Assembly: GCA_943704495.1 (NCBI GenBank)
Contig: CALSCR010001801.1
Coordinates: 1-26,727 of the forward strand
Origin: Pigoraptor chileana
Lineage: Eukaryota > Opisthokonta > Filasterea
Length of the DNA stretch: 26,727 nt
Direction of reading: 5' to 3'
Part shown: positions 1 through 7,502 of the stretch, piece by piece
Layout of the letters: the number at the start of each line of letters is the position of its first letter
Position numbering within the stretch: position 1 is the first letter of the stretch
Program-made: the position numbers and the translations under genes
The notes under the pieces: generated by a model
The model's input: the letters and a program-made list of their open reading frames with translations, nothing else
The model's database searches: none
What the model was told of the DNA's origin: nothing

Positions 1-56
<56 letters not shown>

Positions 57-172
57 CACACACACACACGCACACGCAACATACACACACACACCCGCAC
101 ACACACACACACACATACACACACACTGCAGCACACACACACACACACATACACACACACTGCAGCACCCAC
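1..172 (-). repeat. (CA)n microsatellite, inferred intron of the SDR-CbiX gene
   Basis: An almost unbroken CA tract with a few TA, CG and CTGCAG interruptions. Read on the minus strand it follows directly on the last codon of the SDR-CbiX exon and begins GTGGGT, a good donor sequence, so I take it as a GT-rich intron that continues beyond the left edge. No acceptor is visible in the window. Confidence 0.75.
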
Positions 173-1939
173 CCTGTTTCCAAGAAGCCGGGTGAGGTGC
201 TCCGTTATCACGCCGCGCGCCCGATTGACCCACTTTAGGGGAGTCCCGTGGTCGACAACAACGACAAGCGGCCTGTTTTGTGAGCCATCGGCAGATGCAG
301 GCAGAGACGCTATGGCCGAGATCACGTGATCCGCCATGATGAGAGCAACACGGTCGTCGCCACTCCGTGCGGCATCAACAAGGACGAGACTATCAGCCAC
401 ACGGACAGAAAGCCCAGGGTTCAAACGCACGATATCCGACGCAAGATTGGGTATTGTGTGCATGATCGAGTGGTTGGGTCCGATCATGAGAGGCACCACA
501 ACAATGCTCTTGCACCCGCCGGCAACGAGCTCTCGGAAGAGCGGATCAAAAGTGTCTGCCTTAACGCCGTCCAGCTGAGATGCAGAAATACGGTCGGAGA
601 ATTGCATGCTCACCGGGAAAACAGGGCGGTTCAGCAGCGGCGCAAGTTCCGATGCGATGCGACGGAGATTCAGAGTTGACGCCGCGCGAAGAGACCCGTT
701 GTCGACAAGCATAACGGCAATTTCATCCGGGGTGAATGTGCGTCTCGGTGCGCGGAAGGGGCTAGAAGCAACAGCAGCCGGGGTAGATGCCGCTGCTGTT
801 GCGGTGCCGACGCCAAGCCCAAACAAACGAAGTGTCGGAAGGAAGACGAGACGACCAAAGACAGAGAAGAAACGGCCGAGAATGGGAATTTTGAGCAGGA
901 AGTGGCCAAATCCGGCCACAATTGCCGCAACGCGTGCCACAGGACTCCCGATTGGGCTCGAGGTGGATGGCACGACCCGACCTGCGCCAGCCGATGGCAG
1001 CGTCCCTGCCAACTGAGAAACATTATCGGTTGTGGGAGGCCCTGCCAACCCCATGGCTATCTCTTCTGCAAGTTGTGCGGCCTGGCCCTCGCGATATGTC
1101 GGATACAGCAGCTGCACACCCAATTCGTCCTTAATCTTCCGGTTGGCAACGCGCTTGTTTTCGGAATAGAAACTGCGCGCCATCGGCGTCAGATCGGCGT
1201 CTTCAAAGGGGACGAGCGGTGGTGGTTCGACGCCGAGTACCAAGCAAGCGTGCTCAATGACTACGTGTCCGGGTGCCGGTTCATCGTCGCAGACATTGTA
1301 TGCCTCGCCGGGATGCGGCTTGTCAATCGATTTGCGGAGGGTCTGCACAATATCGTCGACGTGGATCCTGCTGAAATACTGTCCCTTTTTGAATACACGG
1401 CGCGCCTGTCTGCTCCGAACACGCTCGATGGGCCCGCGAGTGGGTCCATAGATGCCTGGAAGACGAAATATGTGCACCGGCAGTCCCAACGAAAGCCATG
1501 CATTCTCCGCATCCACCCGCTTTTTGCCCCTTGCACTCGTGGGACGTAGCTCAGATGTTTCGTCTATCCACGCACCGTCCTTGTCACCATATGTGGCGGT
1601 TGTCGAAAGGTATCCGACCCACTTGACGTTGGGTAGGCCTTTAATGAGGTCACCGATGTGCTCAAGAAACGGGTCCCCATTTTCACCAGGCGCCGCCGTT
1701 GCAAGTATATGTGTCGTCCCTTCAAGCGCAACCGCTGCAGATCGCCTCAATTCTTCGATGTTCGCGTCTTCTGACGTGTCCAAAAAGTATGCTTTAACAC
1801 CCTTTGCCTCAAATGCTGGGATGGCCTCGCGATTGCGGACGGATCCTGCGACTACCCAACCACCCTCCTTGACAAGACTTTCTGCCATACGCGTGCCGCA
1901 GTAGCCAAGACCTAGCACGAAGAACTTCCGGGATGCCAT
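173..1939 (-). CDS. SDR-like NAD(P)-binding domain fused to two-part CbiX/SirB sirohydrochlorin chelatase (3' end outside window)
   Basis: One open exon of 589 codons. Residues 1-285 are an atypical extended SDR with a Rossmann motif GLGYCG near residue 9 and conserved blocks GYLSTTATYGD, SARGKKR and SRIHVDDI. The classical YxxxK pair is not evident. From memory, the closest relatives are unassigned alphaproteobacterial SDR proteins. Residues 334-385 are strongly hydrophobic, so a membrane anchor or amphipathic linker is possible. From about residue 407 comes a CbiX/SirB fold: LVDNGSLR at 411-418, then IVVVPLMIGPNHS, then a second half starting VVVDHGTP at 560-567. This family inserts Fe or Co into sirohydrochlorin. 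The second half is cut by an inferred intron (donor GTGGGT at 172). The start at 1939 has the best context (AACATGG); in-frame ATGs at 1951 and 1960 would add 4 or 7 residues. It is divergent from the sulfite reductase flavoprotein gene. The chelatase call is fairly secure; a role of the SDR part in precorrin-2 oxidation is inference. Confidence 0.82.
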
Positions 1940-2561
1940 GTTGCTATACATGGGGTGCATCCCCTGTCCAACGGTTGGTGTGTGTATGTTCACCTATGCC
2001 ACTGATGAAGGCTATTAAAACATGAAACACTGATGAAGATATGCTACCCTGACAGGCCGTGCACACACTCCTCTGTAGTGGACGATGACGCATCAAGTGC
2101 TAAACATAGTAGCATCCCACCACCTCCCACTGTATCCATAACAGGCAGTTCCCGGCAGTGTGATTCCTCCCAAACTGCTATTTATGTCCCATTCCAGCCG
2201 ACCAATGGGCGAGGCGCATGGTGGCGACCGATGTGCGCCATACACCGGCGTCATCGTCGCTGCATTCCCATTGGCTGAAAATGGGCTGATGGGGTAACAT
2301 TCGACTCGGCGGTATGACTCACTTTGTCTGTCCCAAAAATGCATGTTGACCGTGCCATCTTTTCCACTCTTTTCACGCATCTTTCTCTCCTCTCTCCCTT
2401 TCCACGCACAAGCAAGCTGACGCACCTTCTCAATGGTCGGAGCAGCCGATGCATGCATGTGCAGTCGCGGGCAAAAGCAAAGCCGTATTTAAGCGAGTTC
2501 ACGCAGTTTCACGGCAACTATTGCACATACAAACGCAGCACAAAAGTTTACCATTCTGAAA
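1940..2561. promoter_or_regulatory. Divergent promoter region between SDR-CbiX and sulfite reductase flavoprotein
   Basis: This 622-bp gap separates two divergently read starts, so it should carry both promoters. It contains CCAAT at 2202-2206 and the inverted form ATTGG at 2270-2274, plus a TATA-like box at 2486-2493 for the plus-strand gene. On the minus strand a TTTTAATA-like stretch lies near 2017 and could serve the SDR-CbiX gene. No coding potential with recognisable homology was seen. Confidence 0.6.
2486..2493 (+). promoter_or_regulatory. TATA-like box upstream of the sulfite reductase flavoprotein gene
   Basis: TATTTAAG lies about 70 bp before the ATG at 2562, a spacing that suits a core promoter with a short 5' leader. 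It is assigned by motif and position only. Confidence 0.45.
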
Positions 2562-5081
2562 ATGGTGTGCGATCCTGTATTGGCTGGCGCTCCTGAAGTG
2601 AGCCCGGCGTCCATCGAAAAGATTCAAGAGAGCGTATTGGCACGGCCGGCTGGCATCACAGCCAACCACGTCCTCTCTCATGTCGGTTATGCGCTGAGCG
2701 ACATTGCGTTCGTGCACCCCATCCCCAATGCTCAATATCTTGGCGATGCAGTTGGTTTGATTGCTGCTCAGAATGAGCGAAATGTGCACGGAGATATTCC
2801 CCGCGTCAAGACGATTCAGACGGCGGCGGGCGCGGGTGGTGCTATCCATGGCGCACTCAGTGCCGGTGTCTCTGTCACATCGTTTGTGCACTCACATTCT
2901 CTCGCTCACATCACTCCAAGCCTATATGCGATCGCAAGGGAGAGCCTTCCCGCTGTTTTCCACGTGGCAGCACGGTCGATCGACGGGTCTCTTGTTGTCC
3001 GCAACGACCACACGGATGTGCTTGCCCTCCGCCAGACGGGAGCTGTCATCGTCTCGTCGGCATCGGCACAGGAGGCGCACGACATTGCCGTCGCCGCACA
3101 CATTGCGGCAGCGCAGTTTCGCGTGCCTGTGATCCACTTTTTTGACGGAACGACCGTCCCAAGTGCAGATGCAGGCATAATTGACGTCCTTTCGACAGAG
3201 CGCCTCGCCGCTGTTATCTCTGACATTGAACGCAATGGAATATCCGGCAACTCGTCGGTCGATAGCCTCTTCTCCACTCTCGCACTTACTGCATTCAGTG
3301 GGCGCACATACAGCGCATTCGAGTACCACGGACCTGCCGACGCCAAGACGGTGATTGTCCTCCTGGCAGCGGACGCCGGCGCAGTCACTTCAATTCTCTC
3401 GGCGGGCAAGGTCGGCGTCATCAACGTGCGCGTGTACCGCCCGTTTCATGCGGCCGGATTCCTCGCAAAGCTCCCGTCGACAGTGCGCCGCATTGCTGTT
3501 GTTGACCGCACAACAGATGCGACGTCTGTGCATGGGCCACTTTTCCTCGATGTGTGCGCGACCCTTCAAGCAGCACGGTCTCAGTCTGCACTCCACAGCG
3601 TCCGAGTGGCACCGGGCGTTACTGGCACTGCGGTTATCGGAGCAGTCGCCGCACACTTGGCGACAGAGACACCTCTTCGTCACTTCGGTGTGGGCACTGG
3701 CGAGAACACCGATGTTCTTGCTATCGAGGATGCTGCTGTGTCCTTTGTCTCTGTGAATCTGTATGAGGAAATTGATGCAGCTGCTCTCGTCAAACAGCAA
3801 GACGAAGCGGCAGATAATGCACCCGAAGGCATCGATCGCAAAATTCTGCGGCGGCACGAAGTGTACTGGCCCCTCCTGTTCCCCACTGCGTACGAGAAAC
3901 AGCAGGCGACGCGCCCTGATCTCGAAGAAACGACGTTTACCGTCACTGTTACTGAGAATCGTCGCCTCACTCCCGACAACTACGACAGGAATGTCTTTCA
4001 CCTTGAGTTTGACACTGCTGACAGCGGACTCACTTACGAAATTGGCGATGCGCTTGGCGTCCACGGACACAATGACCCCGCCGAAGTGGACGACTTTATC
4101 GACTATTACGGAGTGAACCCGGACGGCATTGTCTCGCAGCCCCTCCACGGCGACCATACAAAGGTGTCGTTGCGCACCGTCCGCCAGGTACTTCTCCAGG
4201 AATCGGATCTGTTTGGTCGACCCACAAAGGCCTTTTACGCCGAGCTTGCCAAGTACGCCACAAACGCCGCCGAAAAGACAGCTCTTGAGCTCATCGCAGG
4301 CCCCGACGGCGCCGCTGAATTCAAGCGTCGCGTCGAAGAGACAACGACCTTTGCGGACGTTTTGCGCGAATTTCGCTCTGCCCGCCCTCCGATCGAGCGC
4401 CTCTTCGGCCTTGTGCCGGAGATCAAGCCACGCCACTACTCGATTGCATCGTCACAGCGGATGCACCCGAACAGCGTCCACCTTCTCGTCGTTCTCGTTG
4501 AGTGGGAGACGCCTGCGGGACGTAAGCGCGTGGGGCAGTGCACCCGGTATCTCGCATCACTTGCCGGCGGAAGCAACGTCACGGTGTCGATCAAGCCATC
4601 TGTGATGAAGCTCCCCCCGCTCGACAGCCAACCTGTCATTATGGCGGGACTTGGCACCGGAATGGCACCGTTTCGCGCTTTTATTCAAGAGAGGGCAGTG
4701 CGGCGTGCCGAGGGTCACGAAGTCGGCCCAATGTCACTCTATTTTGGATCGCGATCGCGGCACATGGAGTACCTTTACGGCGAGGAGCTGGAGGCGTATC
4801 ATGCTGACGGCATCCTGACGAACCTGCGCCTCGCCTTTTCTCGCGACGGACCCGACAAGGTGTACATTCAGCACAAGATTGAGGAGGACAAAGCGACTGT
4901 AGGGGACTATCTCCTTGCGCGGGAGGGCCACTTTTACCTGTGTGGGCCCACGTGGCCGGCTGCGGACGTGCGCGACGCCATCACCGGTGCGTTTGAAGCG
5001 GCGGGACTCGGCGCAACGGAGGCTTCGGATGAGATTGAGCGCCTGAAGGAAGACGGGCGGTACATACTCGAGGTGTATTGA
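2562..5081 (+). CDS. MET10: Sulfite reductase [NADPH] flavoprotein (alpha) subunit, Met10-like
   Basis: A single exon encoding 839 residues. The first ~400 residues resemble the pyruvate:ferredoxin oxidoreductase-like domain found at the N terminus of fungal Met10. The C-terminal half is a ferredoxin-NADP reductase-type module: the FAD motif RHYSIASS near residue 623, the NADPH motif GLGTGMAPF near 694, YFGSRSRH near 726, AFSRDG near 758, FYLCGPTWP near 787, and the typical aromatic C terminus (LEVY). No flavodoxin (FMN) domain is present. In yeast, Met10 also lacks FMN and the flavodoxin domain sits on the Met5 hemoprotein subunit, so a Met5-type partner is expected elsewhere in the genome. 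The product takes electrons from NADPH to reduce sulfite to sulfide in the cytosol. Yeast Met10 is longer (about 1035 residues). It shares a promoter region with the SDR-CbiX gene. Confidence 0.93.
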   Translation: MVCDPVLAGAPEVSPASIEKIQESVLARPAGITANHVLSHVGYALSDIAFVHPIPNAQYLGDAVGLIAAQNERNVHGDIPRVKTIQTAAGAGGAIHGALSAGVSVTSFVHSHSLAHITPSLYAIARESLPAVFHVAARSIDGSLVVRNDHTDVLALRQTGAVIVSSASAQEAHDIAVAAHIAAAQFRVPVIHFFDGTTVPSADAGIIDVLSTERLAAVISDIERNGISGNSSVDSLFSTLALTAFSGRTYSAFEYHGPADAKTVIVLLAADAGAVTSILSAGKVGVINVRVYRPFHAAGFLAKLPSTVRRIAVVDRTTDATSVHGPLFLDVCATLQAARSQSALHSVRVAPGVTGTAVIGAVAAHLATETPLRHFGVGTGENTDVLAIEDAAVSFVSVNLYEEIDAAALVKQQDEAADNAPEGIDRKILRRHEVYWPLLFPTAYEKQQATRPDLEETTFTVTVTENRRLTPDNYDRNVFHLEFDTADSGLTYEIGDALGVHGHNDPAEVDDFIDYYGVNPDGIVSQPLHGDHTKVSLRTVRQVLLQESDLFGRPTKAFYAELAKYATNAAEKTALELIAGPDGAAEFKRRVEETTTFADVLREFRSARPPIERLFGLVPEIKPRHYSIASSQRMHPNSVHLLVVLVEWETPAGRKRVGQCTRYLASLAGGSNVTVSIKPSVMKLPPLDSQPVIMAGLGTGMAPFRAFIQERAVRRAEGHEVGPMSLYFGSRSRHMEYLYGEELEAYHADGILTNLRLAFSRDGPDKVYIQHKIEEDKATVGDYLLAREGHFYLCGPTWPAADVRDAITGAFEAAGLGATEASDEIERLKEDGRYILEVY

Positions 5082-5468
5082 GGCTGACGCTGATGCCCTC
5101 ATCCCGCTGCGCCGTTATGTAATGTGTAATTAGAGTTGGTGCGATAAAACTGTAAACATATTCTTATATTCTAAATGCTGTTGCCAATATGGATGGTGCT
5201 TCGGTTCATAGTGACTCAAGTTCACAGGCCCTTAGAAAACAATAACTGTCGTGATCTCAAATGTGAATCTGCTGCGTTGTATGCCGAACATAAGCTACAA
5301 CCATATCGCATGCTCAATTTCGAAGATCTGATAATATCATCAATCCTGTTTATGAGACCAAGACAGACGCAGCACACAACGCCCCGCACGCAAAACGTAA
5401 ACGCACGCATATCATACAACACAAAAACACCAAAACGACAAAAGAATTTGCATTGGTGTCAATGCTTC
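5082..5468. other. Convergent intergenic region (3' ends of sulfite reductase flavoprotein and SUMT genes)
   Basis: 387 bp of AT-richer sequence between two convergent stop codons. It presumably holds both 3' untranslated regions. I see no canonical AATAAA on either strand and no RNA gene. Confidence 0.6.
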
Positions 5469-6655
5469 TTAAGAGACGGACAGAATCGAAGGCGAATCGC
5501 TCGCGGACACATAATCCCTCAACAGCGCCTCGATTGCCACGGGCATCTGATTTTGCACCGTCCTTTTTTCGGGCACGGGAACACCGTCCAATGCCCTCAC
5601 AACGCCGCCAATAATAAGCGTAGCAGGTGCCTTCACAGCCTCCCTCACAACAACCTCCGAGATCTCGGCAACAGTGCACGTGACAATCCGCTGCTCTGGG
5701 CACGTTGCCTTCTCGACAAGCGCCGCCGGGCAGTCTCCCGGGTATCCAATCGCCATCAGCTCCGCACCAAGCGTCTTTGAATGTTCAACGGCCATTAGAA
5801 ACACTGTAGTGCGCTCGGGTGAGTATGGTGGGAGTGCAGGGATGGTGCCCCCACGTCCACGTCCCGTTGTGATCAATACTTGGTTGGCGATGCCTCTGTG
5901 TGTGAGCGGTATGCGCGCCGAAGAGGGCGCTGCAAGTGAACTGGACACACCTGGTACGACTCGGGGCTCGAACCCACGCTCGCGAAAGTAAAGGATCTCC
6001 TCACCCGCCCTTCCAAAGAGAAAAGGGTCGCCGTTCTTGAGGCGCACGACGTAGAGGCCCTGCTCAAGACCGTCGATCACCCATGCGTTGAGCTCATCCT
6101 GCAATTCGTCCGAATGGCACGGCATCAAAGAGTTTTAGTTGTAGCAAATAGAAGAAAATAGAAGGAGGAACAGAAACCGCAACCAAGAAATCGGACATGG
6201 GCACGCAATAAAACAAAAAATTGCACATTATTAAAACTCGGCGCCCCTGAAGCGATTTTTGCAATCCCATCAAAGAATAACTTGCATCTTCACAGAGGGC
6301 TTACCTGAGCTTCGTCAGCGCGGCCAGGTTGCTTTCCTGCAACCTTGATGCGGCCCTTGACAAGTTTCAAAATCGGTTCGCTGACAAGACGATCTGTGAC
6401 GACCAGATCTGCCGTCTGAATCGCGCGAAATGCAGCAATAGTGAGAAGTTCGGGATCACCGGGGCCCGCACCAACAAGGTCGATGCGCCCTCGTCTTCGA
6501 GGCTGCGCAGTGAATTCGTTGTCTTGTGTCACATCTACCCGACTTGGCTCGGCGTGGGATCCTGCAACGGGTCCAGTGATGGACTCGCCGTCAATGTATG
6601 TCATGTTTTTCGACGTTGGTTGCGTTTCTTTGCGGCGCGTTGGCAATTGATCCAA
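5469..6655 (-). CDS. MET1: Uroporphyrinogen-III C-methyltransferase (SUMT), two exons
   Basis: Exon 1 is 6655-6305 and exon 2 is 6098-5469, joined across a 206-nt GT-AG intron (GTAAGC donor, TTGCAG acceptor) in phase 0, giving 326 residues. The spliced protein has the SUMT/CobA landmarks in order: [12 protein letters not shown] near residue 60, [19 protein letters not shown] just before the junction, [14 protein letters not shown] at 134-147, [19 protein letters not shown], and a C-terminal LIIGGVV block. The enzyme uses two SAM molecules to convert uroporphyrinogen III to precorrin-2, the entry to siroheme. A ~55-residue polar N-terminal extension precedes the domain; a start at Met18 is possible. 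There is no fused precorrin-2 dehydrogenase or ferrochelatase domain as in bacterial CysG. Its neighbours supply sulfite reduction and a chelatase, so the product is probably siroheme rather than a corrinoid. Yeast MET1 and plant UPM1 are the functional counterparts. Confidence 0.93.
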
Positions 6656-7502
6656 ACAGGGCGTGATTGAACTGATTAAATTTCAACAAATGAAATAAAC
6701 CAGAATTTCAACAAACACACACACAAAAACAAGAAGAGCACCTCAAGGGTACTGACGAATGCGCAAAAAAGAATTGCCCGAGCACACTTGTCAACACCAC
6801 AAAAACGACGAAAGTGTTGTGTCATTGCATGCCGCAGGGGACAGGTCGGACAGTGGCCGGACACCAGGGCAATCACGTTGCTCCAGTTGCGGGAAAGTGG
6901 AGTGACTCCCACAATTTATTTTCTGGGGGCAACTGGGGGCAACGAAGAGATTCGCCGAGATCTCGCAACAACCACGCGCCGCTTGCCACTGATTAGTCCC
7001 ATTAGCCAGTCATTAGCATACATTGCCATACTGAAGCAAATTGCCCAAGTTGCGCCGGCGGTGACGGCAGCCAATCACGTTGCAGGAACCCCGGCTGGGG
7101 CAGCCAATGGCAGCACGAATAGATTCGCGAGTACATCTCCCCGGTTGCATCACGGCCGTGTTGTTCCACCCATTGCCGTGCATGTGTTGACTCTGCATGT
7201 CGTTGCATGTGCGCATGTGTGTGTGTGTGTGTGTGTGTATGCGCATGTGTGTGTGGTGTGTGTCTCTGTCACAGCTTACGCAACAACGGAGTATCGGCGT
7301 GTATGACTGATTCCCCACCCTGGTCAACAATGGCGGCCTGAGACGGACATCACATCACTGCCAGCCCGCCGTGTCTCACCGATCCACCACTACTATATAA
7401 ATGTTCCCCAGAGCACGTTTCAAATACGACGGAAAGCTTGAACGACATTACGTGCGGTTTTCTCTCTACTAAAACCACGAATCTAGTCGACGTGAAACCA
7501 AG
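6656..7502. promoter_or_regulatory. Divergent promoter region between SUMT and PAPS reductase-ATP sulfurylase
   Basis: This 847-bp gap lies between two divergent sulfur-pathway genes. It has two exact copies of CAATCACGTTGC (6870-6881 and 7072-7083), the second beginning with a CCAAT box, and another CCAAT at 7104-7108. There is a 10-bp tandem TGGGGGCAAC at 6924-6943 and a GT microsatellite at 7216-7238. A strong TATA box precedes the plus-strand gene. Confidence 0.6.
7394..7401 (+). promoter_or_regulatory. TATA box of the PAPS reductase-ATP sulfurylase gene
   Basis: TATATAAA, a consensus TATA element, lies 102 bp before the ATG at 7503. Transcription would start some 30 bp downstream, giving a leader of about 70 nt. 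Confidence 0.6.

Noticed and set aside
326-679. 117-codon plus-strand open frame
   Set aside because: Antisense to the CbiX domain; no homology or codon signal of its own.
670-1536. Several short open frames on both strands within the SDR-CbiX exon
   Set aside because: All overlap the single 589-codon frame with domain homology, which is unlisted as a closed frame only because it runs into the intron at the window edge.
3390-4436. 348-codon open frame on the minus strand opposite the sulfite reductase flavoprotein
   Set aside because: Antisense shadow of the conserved FAD-domain region; no homology was recognised.
5945-5985. tRNA T-arm-like sequence GGGTTCGAGCCCCGAGT (minus strand)
   Set aside because: It encodes conserved SUMT residues ([10 protein letters not shown]), and no acceptor stem, D-arm or anticodon arm is found around it.
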